Source: JBOGDS01 sp050743075 (GTDB lineage: Bacteria; Actinomycetota; Actinomycetes; Jiangellales; Jiangellaceae). Taken from it: a stretch of DNA of 52,247 bases. Where the stretch lies: positions 1 to 52,247 of the forward strand of contig JBOGDS010000020.1 of NCBI GenBank assembly GCA_050743075.1. The letters are read 5' to 3'. The notes under the pieces are model-generated. The model saw only the letters and a program-made list of their open reading frames with translations, was not told where the DNA came from and did no database searches. Of this stretch, positions 41,074-49,431 are shown in pieces (the stretch's first letter is position 1; every line of letters starts with the position of its first letter). The translations under genes were made by a program, and so were the position numbers.

Positions 41074-42006
41074 GTGACCCAGGCTCGAGACCGTCAGTTC
41101 CGTTCGGGCTTCGCGTGCTTCGTCGGCCGGCCGAACGCCGGCAAGTCGACGCTGACCAACGCCTTGGTGGGCGAGAAGGTCGCGATCACGTCGAGCAAGC
41201 CGCAGACGACCCGGCACGCGATCCGCGGGATCGTCCACCGCGACGACGGCCAGCTCGTCCTCGTCGACACACCGGGACTGCACCGGCCGCGCACGCTGCT
41301 GGGCCAACGGCTCAACGACGTCGTCCGCACCACCTGGGCCGAAGTCGACGCCATCGGCTTCTGCCTGCCCGCCGACCAGAAGGTCGGACCGGGGGACCGC
41401 TTCATCGCCGCCGAGATCGCCAAGGTGCGCCGGACGCCCAAGTTCGCACTCGTGACGAAGGCCGACCTCGCGTCGCGCGACGGGCTGGCTGTCCAGCTCT
41501 CCGCTGCGGCAGCCCTCGGTACGGACCTGGGCCTCGACTGGGCGGAGATCGTGCCGGTGTCGGCGACCACGGGCGACGGGCTGGAGGTCTTGGCCGATCT
41601 CCTGCTGGCGCAGATGCCGGAGGGACCCCCGTTGTACCCGGCGGGCGATCTCACGGACGAGCCGGAGGAGACCCTGGTCGCTGAGCTGGTCCGCGAGGCG
41701 GCCCTCGAGGGGGTGCAGAACGAACTGCCGCACTCCATCGCCGTCGTGGTCGACGAGATGATGCCGCGTGAGGACCGCCCCGCGGATCGGCCGCTGCTCG
41801 ACGTCCACGTCAACGTCTACGTCGAGCGGGAGAGCCAGAAGGCGATCGTCATCGGCCGTGGCGGCTCGCGGCTTCGCGACGTCGGCACGAAGGCGCGCGG
41901 CCAGATCGAGCGACTGCTCGGCACGCCGGTGTACCTCGACCTGCACGTCAAGGTCGCCAAGGACTGGCAGCGCGACCCGAAGCAGTTGCGGAGAATGGGG
42001 TTCTGA
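41074..42006 (+). CDS. era: GTPase Era
   Basis: The 310-residue GTPase assists 30S maturation. G1 GRPNAGKSTLTNALVGEKVA, G2 SSKPQTTRHAIRG, G3 VDTPGLHRP and G4 TKAD are followed by a C-terminal KH domain (ESQKAIVIGRGGSRLRDVG). GTG 41074 is chosen to fit the family N-terminus. The 216 bases upstream have no convincing gene, only a small leftward frame that I reject. Confidence 0.97.
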   Translation: MTQARDRQFRSGFACFVGRPNAGKSTLTNALVGEKVAITSSKPQTTRHAIRGIVHRDDGQLVLVDTPGLHRPRTLLGQRLNDVVRTTWAEVDAIGFCLPADQKVGPGDRFIAAEIAKVRRTPKFALVTKADLASRDGLAVQLSAAAALGTDLGLDWAEIVPVSATTGDGLEVLADLLLAQMPEGPPLYPAGDLTDEPEETLVAELVREAALEGVQNELPHSIAVVVDEMMPREDRPADRPLLDVHVNVYVERESQKAIVIGRGGSRLRDVGTKARGQIERLLGTPVYLDLHVKVAKDWQRDPKQLRRMGF

Positions 42007-42010
42007 GGGG

Positions 42011-42109
42011 TTGTACCAGACGGAGGTGCGTGCCGTCTTCGGCGAGACGATCGCGCTTCCCGCTGCGTTCGACATCGAGATCGACACCGCCGAGTTCCCG
42101 CGGCCATGA
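42011..42109 (+). pseudogene. Possible Uma2-family nuclease C-terminal remnant
   Basis: After the era stop, a frame reads LYQTEVRAVFGETIALPAAF then DIEIDTAEFPRP and a stop. This resembles the C-terminal strands of Uma2-type PD-(D/E)XK proteins. There is no start or catalytic core, so it would be a remnant. The match rests on about 30 residues and is uncertain. The remaining gap to leuA contains the leader peptide. Confidence 0.35.
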
Positions 42110-42189
42110 CCGGTCTCGAATACCGGGTGGTCTCGGATGGTGAGAAGGCGTCGGACGTTCCACCGGGTGATCGTCTAGGCTCTCGACTC

Positions 42190-42237
42190 GTGCGGCACCT
42201 CGGCCTCCTTCTTGTCCGCCGCGGCGGGGCCAGCTAG
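42190..42237 (+). CDS. leuA leader peptide
   Basis: A 15-codon frame, GTG to TAG, reads (M)RHLGLLLVRRGGAS with four Leu codons (CTC, CTC, CTT, CTT) in five positions. It lies 72 bases before leuA. GC-rich complementary segments follow (CCGCCGCGGCGG and CTCGCCGCGGGG). Leucine-rich leader peptides that attenuate leuA are known in actinobacteria. Ribosome stalling at the Leu run would couple leucyl-tRNA supply to leuA expression. Exact competing hairpins were not computed. Confidence 0.8.
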   Translation: MRHLGLLLVRRGGAS

Positions 42238-42309
42238 ACCGGCTCCCTCGCCGCGGGGATGCGCGCTGCCGGTCGCGCCAAGGGAGTCCTGCCGAGGAGA
42301 GCCAGAACG

Positions 42310-44049
42310 ATGACCGCGCCCGTCCAGCCGTGGCCGCCGGCCCAGCAACCGTCCGGTATGCAACTGCACCGCTACCGCCCCTACCACGAACAGCTCGTCG
42401 TCGACCTGCCCGACCGCACCTGGCCCACCCGCCGGATCGAGGCCGCGCCGCAGTGGTGCGCCGTCGACCTGCGCGACGGCAACCAGGCGTTGATCGACCC
42501 GATGAGTCCGGAGCGCAAGAAGCGCATGTTCGACCTGCTCGTCGCCATGGGCTACAAGCAGATCGAGGTCGGCTTCCCGTCGGCCAGCCAGGCCGACTTC
42601 GACTTCGTGCGCCAGCTCGTCGAGGGCGACCGCATCCCCGACGATGTCGTCATCCAGGTGCTGACCCAGTGCCGCGAGCCGCTCATCGAGCGCACCTTCG
42701 AGTCGCTGCGCGGCGCCCGGTCGGCGATCCTGCACTTTTACAACTCGACCTCGATCCTGCAGCGCCGCGTCGTGTTCGGGCTCGACCGCGACGGCATCGC
42801 CGACATCGCCACCAGCGCCGCCCGGGTGGCGCAGAAGTACGCCCAGACGATCACGCCGGACACCGAGATCTACTGGGAGTACTCGCCGGAGTCCTACACG
42901 GGAACGGAGCTCGACTTCGCGCTCGACGTGTGCGGCCAGGTCGTCGACGTGCTCGACCCGTCCCCGGATCGCAAGCTGATCGTCAACCTGCCGGCCACTG
43001 TCGAGATGGCTACGCCGAACGTCTACGCCGACTCGATCGAGTGGATGCACCGCAACCTGCCCCGCCGCGAGTCGCTCGTGCTGTCGCTGCACCCACACAA
43101 CGACCGCGGGACCGGCGTCGCCGCGGCCGAGCTGGGTCTGATGGCCGGCGCCGACCGCGTCGAGGGCTGCCTGTTCGGCAACGGCGAGCGGACCGGCAAC
43201 GTCTGCCTGGTGACGCTGGGGATGAACCTGCTCAGCCAGGGCGTCGACCCGCAGATCGACTTCTCCGGCATCGACGAGATCCGCCGCACCGTCGAGTACT
43301 GCAACCAGCTCCCCGTGCCCGAGCGGCACCCGTACGGCGGTGACCTGGTCTTCACCGCCTTCTCGGGCAGCCACCAGGACGCGATCAAGAAAGGCTTCGA
43401 GGCCCTGGAACGTGAGGCCAAGGAAGCCGGGTCGGCGGTCGAGGACCTCGCGTGGGATGTGCCGTACCTCCCGATCGACCCCAAGGACATCGGCCGGAGC
43501 TACGAGGCCGTGATCCGGGTGAACTCGCAGTCCGGCAAGGGCGGCGTCGCCTACATCATGAAGGCCGAGCACCACCTCGACCTGCCGCGGCGCCTGCAGA
43601 TCGAGTTCTCGGGCGTGATCCAGGCGGTCACCGACGGCGAGGGCGGCGAGGTCGAGCCGGCCCGCATGGGCGAGTTGTTCCGGGCCGAGTACCTCGACCG
43701 GGAGACCCCACTGGCGCTGAACTCGGTCCACACGTCATCAGCCGCGGGCGAGCGCGATGCCCTCGAGGTCGGTGTCTACGTCGACGGAGAGCACCACGTC
43801 CTGACCGGCACCGGAAACGGGCCGATCGACGCGTTCGTCGACGCGCTGGAAACCGTCGGCTACGACGTCCGCGTGCTCGACTACGCCGAGCACGCGCTCT
43901 CATCGGGGACCGATGCGACGGCCGCCGCCTACGTCGAATGCGCGATGGGCGGCGAGGTGTACTGGGGTGTCGGCATCGACCCGAACATCGTGACGGCGTC
44001 GCTGCGAGCCGTCGTGAGCGCCGTCAACCGTTCGTCGGGTGGTTCCTAG
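42310..44049 (+). CDS. leuA: 2-isopropylmalate synthase
   Basis: The 579-residue enzyme makes 2-isopropylmalate from acetyl-CoA and 2-oxoisovalerate, the first step of leucine synthesis. The TIM barrel has CAVDLRDGNQALIDPM (about 55-70) and the metal-binding LHPHNDRGTGVAAAELG. A C-terminal regulatory domain (about 430-570) should give leucine feedback. Sequence type is the actinobacterial long form. ATG 42310 follows GAGGAGAGCC. It is preceded by its leader peptide. Confidence 0.97.
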   Translation: MTAPVQPWPPAQQPSGMQLHRYRPYHEQLVVDLPDRTWPTRRIEAAPQWCAVDLRDGNQALIDPMSPERKKRMFDLLVAMGYKQIEVGFPSASQADFDFVRQLVEGDRIPDDVVIQVLTQCREPLIERTFESLRGARSAILHFYNSTSILQRRVVFGLDRDGIADIATSAARVAQKYAQTITPDTEIYWEYSPESYTGTELDFALDVCGQVVDVLDPSPDRKLIVNLPATVEMATPNVYADSIEWMHRNLPRRESLVLSLHPHNDRGTGVAAAELGLMAGADRVEGCLFGNGERTGNVCLVTLGMNLLSQGVDPQIDFSGIDEIRRTVEYCNQLPVPERHPYGGDLVFTAFSGSHQDAIKKGFEALEREAKEAGSAVEDLAWDVPYLPIDPKDIGRSYEAVIRVNSQSGKGGVAYIMKAEHHLDLPRRLQIEFSGVIQAVTDGEGGEVEPARMGELFRAEYLDRETPLALNSVHTSSAAGERDALEVGVYVDGEHHVLTGTGNGPIDAFVDALETVGYDVRVLDYAEHALSSGTDATAAAYVECAMGGEVYWGVGIDPNIVTASLRAVVSAVNRSSGGS

Positions 44050-44345
44050 ACGCCCTTGCCGCCGACCGGGTGGATCTCGATCTGCTCCGGCATGCCTTCC
44101 AGCAGCGGCAGAGACTTTCGATGAACGGACGCAGCTCGGGCGCTGTAGTGCCTCGGCGTGCTCCTCCTTGCTCGTCCACAGATCGGTCACCCAGATCAGG
44201 TTCGGGTCGTCGACGGATTCGCTGACGAGGTACACCATGCAGGCGGGATCGTGGTTGAACAGCCTGCCGGACTCGAGCAGAATCTCGACCACGCGATCAC
44301 GCTGGCCGGGCTTAAACGGTGAGCTTGTTGAGCAGTGCGAGGTCA
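44046..44345 (-). pseudogene. Antibiotic-biosynthesis-monooxygenase (ABM) protein, frameshifted
   Basis: The minus strand encodes KPGQRDRVVEILLESGRLF and MVYLVSESVDDPNLIWVTDL with EEHAEAL, a clear ABM domain. The frame breaks three times: the expected start LLNKLTV is out of frame with KPGQ by one extra base; the next part APELRPFIE is shifted by a missing base after EAL; and SLPLLEGMPEQIEI-HPVGGKGV is shifted again. The gene ends on the strand opposite leuA, sharing its final bases. It is a decayed gene unless the sequence is in error. Confidence 0.75.
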
Positions 44346-44364
44346 TCTGCACGCCACGCTGCGA

Positions 44365-44697
44365 CTACCGTGCGCCCGAAACGTCGAGGAACGTGTCGGG
44401 CTCCGGGGCGGCAGAGGCCGACATGCCCGGCAGCGTGGGCTTCGGGCGTCTTGGCTCACGCACGCCGGCGCCGCCTGCGCCGGGCCCGTGGCCGCCTGGG
44501 TCGTCGTCGCGTGGGTCGTCGTCGAAGAGTTCGTCGCTCAGGTCGTCTTGCTCCGGCCCAGGCAGATCACGTCCCCACGGGACCCGATGTCCTCGCCGCC
44601 GGCGTCTGGGCATGCGACCAGTGGACGCCCGGTGGGTCAGATGGTCAAGGGTCGCCTCGCAGCACACGCCCTGCTGTTCGCGCGTAGCGCAAGCCAT
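44365..44697 (-). CDS. Unknown protein with acidic Asp/Gly stretch
   Basis: The frame encodes 110 residues. The N-terminal third is Arg- and Cys-rich (REQQGVCCEATLDHL) and may not be translated; ATG 44613 would give 82 residues starting MPRRRRRGHRVPWGRD. The middle is acidic (DDLSDELFDDDPRDDD) and the end is Pro/Gly-rich. No family is recognised and low complexity makes coding status uncertain. Confidence 0.4.
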   Translation of the reverse strand: MACATREQQGVCCEATLDHLTHRASTGRMPRRRRRGHRVPWGRDLPGPEQDDLSDELFDDDPRDDDPGGHGPGAGGAGVREPRRPKPTLPGMSASAAPEPDTFLDVSGAR

Positions 44698-44732
44698 TGT
44701 CCGCTCCGGCTGCCGGCGCGCGTCGTCCGCCG

Positions 44733-45161
44733 TCAGAATGTGATGTCGCCGAAGATCTCGGCCGCGTCAGGGGCGTAGAGCCAGGCGACGGTTGTTCCCA
44801 AGGCGACCAGCGCGCAGACGAGAACCGGCGCGGCCGCCGCCGCCTTCACCCAGCCCGCGCAGTGCTGCGCCGCCGCTTGGCGCAGGGCGAGCAGGCCGGT
44901 CGCCATGCCCACTCCGGCTGCCACAAGCCCCGGGACGTACTGCCACGCGTGGTTGATGAACTGCGGGTTGTACAGGAAGAGCGAGAAGACATCGTGGAGG
45001 AATGGCAGCCCGAGAACGGTCGCGGCCGTGATCACCAGGCTGGTGATGGCCAGCGCATCGGCGCGGAGCAGCGCGGACAGCCAGTGTGGTTCGACGGTGG
45101 GAGCGGGCTCGGCGTCGGGAACTGCGTCGTCCCGGCCAGGGTGGCTGTCCATCGTCTCCAT
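44733..45161 (-). CDS. Small membrane protein of unknown function
   Basis: The 142-residue product has about three hydrophobic helices (ALAITSLVITAATVLGLPFL, a weaker YVPGLVAAGVGMATGLLAL, and AAAAAPVLVCALVALGTTVAWLY). The N-terminal 40 residues are polar. It is divergent from recO, about 80 bases away. No function is evident. Confidence 0.7.
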   Translation of the reverse strand: METMDSHPGRDDAVPDAEPAPTVEPHWLSALLRADALAITSLVITAATVLGLPFLHDVFSLFLYNPQFINHAWQYVPGLVAAGVGMATGLLALRQAAAQHCAGWVKAAAAAPVLVCALVALGTTVAWLYAPDAAEIFGDITF

Positions 45162-45243
45162 CGGGCGGACTGTAGTACGTGTCCGGACCATGCGTCCGGC
45201 GCGGCCGAGGTCCGTTCACACCGCAACGCGCGACAATGGCGCG

Positions 45244-46014
45244 GTGAGCCTCTACCGCGACGAGGGTGTTGTCCTGCGCACCCAGAAGCTCGGGGAGGCC
45301 GACCGGATCGTCACGCTGCTGACCCGGGGTAACGGCCGGGTCCGCGCTGTCGCCAAGGGGGTTCGCCGGACGACCAGCCGGTTCGGGGCACGGCTGGAGC
45401 CTTTCATGCACGTCGACCTCCAGCTCGCGACCGGGCGTTCGCTCGACGTCGTGACCCAGGCCGAGACGATCGCGCCGTACGGCATGAGCATCACCGGCGA
45501 CTACGCCCGGTACACCGCAAGCACGGCGATCCTCGAGACCGCGGAGCGGCTGGCCGCCGAAGAGCGGGAGCCGGCGCTGCAGCACTTTCTGCTGCTCGTG
45601 GGCGCGTTGAAGTCGATCGCCGAAGGGGCGCACGACCCCGGGCTCGTCCTCGACGCGTACCTGCTGCGCGGGCTGTCCGTGGCCGGGTTCGCGCCCAGTT
45701 TCGCCGACTGCGCGCGCTGCACCGCGGCCGGGCCGCACCGGTTCTTCTCGGTGCCTGCCGGCGGCATGGTGTGCGCAGACTGCCGACCGTCCGGCACCGT
45801 GGCTCCGGCCGCATCCACGGTTGCGCTCCTGGCCGCGCTGCTCAGCGGCGACTGGACGGTCGCCGACGCGAGCGAGCAGCGACCTCGTCGAGAGGCCAGC
45901 GGCATCGTCGCCGCCTTCCTGCAATGGCACCTCGAGCGCGGGCTGCGCTCGCTGCCGCTGGTGGAGCGGCGAGGTGACGAGCCGAGCGCGGTCAGATCGG
46001 TGGAGCGGGTGTGA
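45244..46014 (+). CDS. recO: DNA repair protein RecO
   Basis: The 256-residue mediator loads RecA through RecF-pathway repair. OB-fold start VSLYRDEGVVLRTQKLGEADRIVTLLT and GVRRTTSRFGARLEPF are typical. A zinc finger follows with CARC and, after about 20 residues, CADC. GTG 45244 starts at the family N-terminus. The stop overlaps uppS by four bases. Confidence 0.95.
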   Translation: MSLYRDEGVVLRTQKLGEADRIVTLLTRGNGRVRAVAKGVRRTTSRFGARLEPFMHVDLQLATGRSLDVVTQAETIAPYGMSITGDYARYTASTAILETAERLAAEEREPALQHFLLLVGALKSIAEGAHDPGLVLDAYLLRGLSVAGFAPSFADCARCTAAGPHRFFSVPAGGMVCADCRPSGTVAPAASTVALLAALLSGDWTVADASEQRPRREASGIVAAFLQWHLERGLRSLPLVERRGDEPSAVRSVERV

Positions 46015-46784
46015 CGAGGGCATATGCTGCGCCGACGCCGCATCCGTCGGGTGCCCGGCCCCCGTCCATTCCCCGGGAGCTCGTTCCCCGTCACGTCGCG
46101 ATCGTGATGGACGGCAACGGCCGGTGGGCCGGGCAACGCGGCCTGCCACGGACCAAGGGCCACGAGGCGGGCGAGGCCTCCCTGCTCGACGTCATCCACG
46201 GCGCGGTGGAGATCGGCGTGCGGTGCCTGTCGGCGTACGCGTTCTCGACCGAGAACTGGCGGCGCTCGCCGGACGAGGTCCGGTTCCTCATGGGCTTCAA
46301 CCGCGACGTCATCCACCGCCGGCGCGACGAGCTGGACGCACTGGGCGTCCGGGTGCGCTGGGCGGGGCGCCGGCCACGGCTGTGGAAGAGCGTCATCGCC
46401 GAGCTCGAGGAGGCCGAGCGGCGGACGAGAAACAACGACGTGATCACGCTGCAGTTCTGCGTCAACTACGGCGGCCGGGCCGAGATTGCCGACGCCGCCG
46501 CGGCGCTGGCCGCAGACGTGGCCGCCGGCAGGGTCCGGCCGGCCAAGGTCGACGAGAAGACGCTGCGCCGGTACCTCTACAACCCGGACCTGCCCGATGT
46601 CGACCTGTTCGTGCGGTCCTCGGGGGAACAGCGGACGTCCAACTTCCTGCCGTGGCAGGCCGCGTACGCCGAGATGGTCTTTCTCGATACGCTCTGGCCG
46701 GACTTCGATCGCCGCCACCTCTGGCAGGCCGTCGAGACGTACGCCCGCCGCCATCGCCGCTACGGCGGCGCCGACCCGCAGTGA
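46011..46784 (+). CDS. uppS: Isoprenyl diphosphate synthase (UppS family)
   Basis: The 257-residue cis-prenyltransferase makes polyprenyl diphosphate for cell-wall lipid carriers. Catalytic VAIVMDGNGRWAGQRGLPRT (about 28-47) with the catalytic Asp, SAYAFSTENWRRS and DLFVRSSGEQRTSNFLPWQ are all present. Overlap with recO is usual in actinobacteria. A palindromic repeat follows. Confidence 0.96.
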   Translation: MTRAYAAPTPHPSGARPPSIPRELVPRHVAIVMDGNGRWAGQRGLPRTKGHEAGEASLLDVIHGAVEIGVRCLSAYAFSTENWRRSPDEVRFLMGFNRDVIHRRRDELDALGVRVRWAGRRPRLWKSVIAELEEAERRTRNNDVITLQFCVNYGGRAEIADAAAALAADVAAGRVRPAKVDEKTLRRYLYNPDLPDVDLFVRSSGEQRTSNFLPWQAAYAEMVFLDTLWPDFDRRHLWQAVETYARRHRRYGGADPQ

Positions 46785-46813
46785 CCGCCGGGTGACGGCG
46801 TGCGTCGAGCGAG

Positions 46814-46904
46814 CATGGCACGTTGAACTGCTCCACAAACCGGGGCTTTTTGCACTCGACAGCAACGGTTCAGCGTGCCATGAGCAACAGCTCAGCGTGC
46901 CATG
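46814..46904. repeat. Palindromic intergenic repeat, copy B (REP/MITE-like)
   Basis: CATGGCACGTTGAAC (46814-46828) faces two inverted copies, GTTCAGCGTGCCATG (46868-46882) and GCTCAGCGTGCCATG (46890-46904), again 22 bp apart. It separates convergent uppS and trmH and encodes the terminal Met-Ala-Arg-stop of trmH. Reverse-complemented, it matches copy A at 22675-22769, except that the A/T-rich centre is in the opposite direction. Confidence 0.85.
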
Positions 46905-47691
46905 AGCCTCTGCGGGGCGGCGGCGCGGCGCTGGCGGGTGGCCTCGTAGAGCACGACGGTGGCGGCGGCCGCGACGTTGAGTGAGCTGGCGCAGCCGCTC
47001 ATCGGAATCCGCACGACGGCGTCGCATGCTTCCCGCCAGGCCACGCTCATGCCCACCGTCTCGTTGCCGACGACGAGCACGGTGGGCCCGGTGAAGTCGT
47101 GGCCGTCGACGTCGACCGTGCCGGTCTCGTCGGTCCCGACGAGCTGGCCACCGGTGCGCCGGGCCCAGGAGACCACCTCGGCGGGCGAAGCGGCACGCAC
47201 CGCCGGGACGGCGAACAGCGACCCTGTGCTCGCTCGAACCGTCTTGGGGTCGTAGACGTCCGCCGCGTGGCCGGTGACGACCAGGCCGTCGGCACCGAAG
47301 GCGTCGATCGAGCGTACGACGGTGCCGAGGTTGCCCGGGCTGGCAGCGTGGACGAGACCGGGATCCGGTCCAACTGGTCCGGCGGCATCTCGGCGACGAC
47401 GACGAGCTCGGGCGGCTCGTCGGTCTTCTCGCCCAGCTCGGCGAGCAGTTCGGGCGCCATGGGCACGAGCTCGGCGTCGACCCGATCCAGCAGCCGAGCC
47501 GCCCACTCCGACCGGCGACCGGTGGCGGCGTGGAGCAGCGCGCGGATCGTCCACCCGTTCGACACGGCCTGTGTGATCGGGCGGACGCCGTGGACGAGGA
47601 ACTCGCCGGCCCGGTGCCTCGTGGTCCGGTTGGTGAGCAGCGCCTGCCACTGCTGGAACCGGGCGTTCCGCGACGTGATGGCCGGTGCCAC
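46892..47691 (-). pseudogene. TrmH-family RNA methyltransferase, frameshifted
   Basis: The N-terminal substrate-binding part (NARFQQWQALLTNRTTRHRA, then FLVHGVRPITQAV to PDQLDRIPV) is in one frame from GTG 47691. The SPOUT part (ASPGNLGTVVRSIDAFGADG, then TGHAADVYDPKTVRASTGSL and NETVGMSVAWREAC) is in another frame. At the junction near 47370 only 14 bases remain where about 39 are expected, so a deletion of roughly 25 bases has removed the first SPOUT strand and shifted the frame. The gene is probably dead. Its last residues come from the palindromic repeat. Confidence 0.82.
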
Positions 47692-47692
47692 G

Positions 47693-48679
47693 TCAGTGCT
47701 CGTCGTAATGCGGGCCGTGAGCTGCATGCAGGTGCCCATCGTGCAAGTAGTCGGTGTGGTCCTCGTGCGAGACGGCCGGATGGCCGCAGCTCACGCCGTG
47801 CACGTGCCGGTGATCTTCGGCGGCGACGTGGACACCGGCGAGCCTCGGATCCTCGCCGTCGGCCCGCAGGTACCTGCGGTGACGCAGCAGCGAGCCGACC
47901 GGCCAGGCGAGGGCGAAGCCGATCAGCGCGATGACGACGATGCTCGCGCCGGGCGCCACGTCGACGTAGTAGGAGAAGACGACCCCGGTCAGCGACGGGA
48001 TCACGCCGAGCACGAGAGCGAGAGCGAACGTCGCCCGGAACCCGCGGGTCAGCTGTTGAGCCGTCGCAACCGGGACGACCATGAGGGCGCTGACCAGCAG
48101 CAGGCCGACTGTCCGCATCGCAACGGTGACCGTGACGGCGGCCATGACCGCGATCAGCACGTTGTAGACGCGGACCGAGAGCCCGGCGACGCGGGCGTAC
48201 TCCTCGTCCTGGCAGACCGCGAACAGCTGCGGCCGCAGCCCGACGCAGAGCACCAGCACGACGGCCGCCAGCCCGACGATGACCCACAGGTCGGTCACCG
48301 ACACCGTGGTGATGGAACCGAACAGGTACGTGTTGAGTGTCGCCGCCGTGCTGCCGGCCAGGCCGGTCAGCAGAACGCCACCGGCGATGCCGCCATAGAA
48401 GAGCATGGCCAGCGCGACGTCCGCCGACGCTCGGCCGCGCGCACGGACGAACTCGATGAGCACCGCCCCGATCGTCGCCACGACCACAGCAGTCCATACC
48501 GGCGCCCATCCGGTGAGCAGTCCGAGCGCGACGCCGGTGAGGGCGACGTGCCCGAGACCGTCGCCCATCAGCGCCAGCCGGCGCTGGACGAGGTAGGTCC
48601 CGATGGCAGGAGCGGCGAGCCCGGTCAGCAGTGCGGCCAGCAGGGCCCGCTGCATGAAGTCGTAGCTCAGCAGGCTCAT
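47693..48679 (-). CDS. znuB: Zinc/manganese ABC transporter permease
   Basis: The 328-residue product has seven to nine membrane helices typical of ABC-3 permeases (ALLAALLTGLAAPAIGTYLV, GLLLVSALMVVPVATAQ). A cytosolic tail of about 45 residues is very His-rich (HRHVHGVSCGHPAVSHEDH and HLHAAHGPHYDEH), with about 13 His and one Cys, and likely binds metal. It overlaps znuC by four bases. Confidence 0.92.
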   Translation of the reverse strand: MSLLSYDFMQRALLAALLTGLAAPAIGTYLVQRRLALMGDGLGHVALTGVALGLLTGWAPVWTAVVVATIGAVLIEFVRARGRASADVALAMLFYGGIAGGVLLTGLAGSTAATLNTYLFGSITTVSVTDLWVIVGLAAVVLVLCVGLRPQLFAVCQDEEYARVAGLSVRVYNVLIAVMAAVTVTVAMRTVGLLLVSALMVVPVATAQQLTRGFRATFALALVLGVIPSLTGVVFSYYVDVAPGASIVVIALIGFALAWPVGSLLRHRRYLRADGEDPRLAGVHVAAEDHRHVHGVSCGHPAVSHEDHTDYLHDGHLHAAHGPHYDEH

Positions 48680-49431
48680 CCGAACAGGCCCGTTCCGGCG
48701 TCGTCGCCGTGGACGTGGTCGTGCGGTGCGCCGGCGTAGGCCGGTGGCACGGGGAGCGGGCCGTCGTGCACGATCCGGCCGCCGTCGAGCACGACGCCGC
48801 GGTCGACCAGCGGCGCCAGCAAACCCATCTCGTGCAGCACCAGCAGGACCGTACGACCGGACGCGACGAACGTGCGCAGCGCCCGGGCGAACGCCTCCTG
48901 GCTGCGCCGGTCGACACCGGCGTTGGGCTCGTCGAGGACGAGCAGGTCAGGCTCTCCCGCGGCGGCGCGGGCGATCAGCACCCGCTGCTGCTGCCCCCCG
49001 GACAGCTCCGACACGCTCTCGTCGGCCCGGTCGGAGAGCCCGACGAGCTCGATCGCCTCCCCGACCGCCGACCGGTCGCGGCGCGACGCGGCTCGGAACA
49101 GGCTCCGGCGGGCGAGCCGGCCGGACCCGACGACCTCGCGGACCGTGGCCGGAACTCCGCCGGCTGCCGTGGTGCGTTGCGGTACGTAGCCGATGCGTGA
49201 CCAGTCGCGAAAGGCGGTGAGCGGCGCCCCGAACAGCCACACGTCCCCAGAGGTCAGCGGGACCAATCCGACTGCGGCCCGCACCAGCGTCGACTTGCCG
49301 GACCCGTTGGCGCCGAGCAGGGTCACGACCCCGCCGGCTGGCACGGTCAGATCGACACCGTGGAGGACCGTCCGGTCGCCCAGCGCGACGACGGCGCCGC
49401 GCACCTCGACGACACCGTCGGAACCTGTCAT
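48676..49431 (-). CDS. znuC: Zinc/manganese ABC transporter ATPase
   Basis: The 251-residue ATPase has Walker A LLGANGSGKSTLVRA, signature LSGGQQQRVLIARA and Walker B DLLVLDEPNAGVD. The C-terminus has a short HDHVHGDD metal-binding-like tail. It overlaps both neighbours by four bases in the order znuA-znuC-znuB. Confidence 0.94.
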   Translation of the reverse strand: MTGSDGVVEVRGAVVALGDRTVLHGVDLTVPAGGVVTLLGANGSGKSTLVRAAVGLVPLTSGDVWLFGAPLTAFRDWSRIGYVPQRTTAAGGVPATVREVVGSGRLARRSLFRAASRRDRSAVGEAIELVGLSDRADESVSELSGGQQQRVLIARAAAGEPDLLVLDEPNAGVDRRSQEAFARALRTFVASGRTVLLVLHEMGLLAPLVDRGVVLDGGRIVHDGPLPVPPAYAGAPHDHVHGDDAGTGLFG

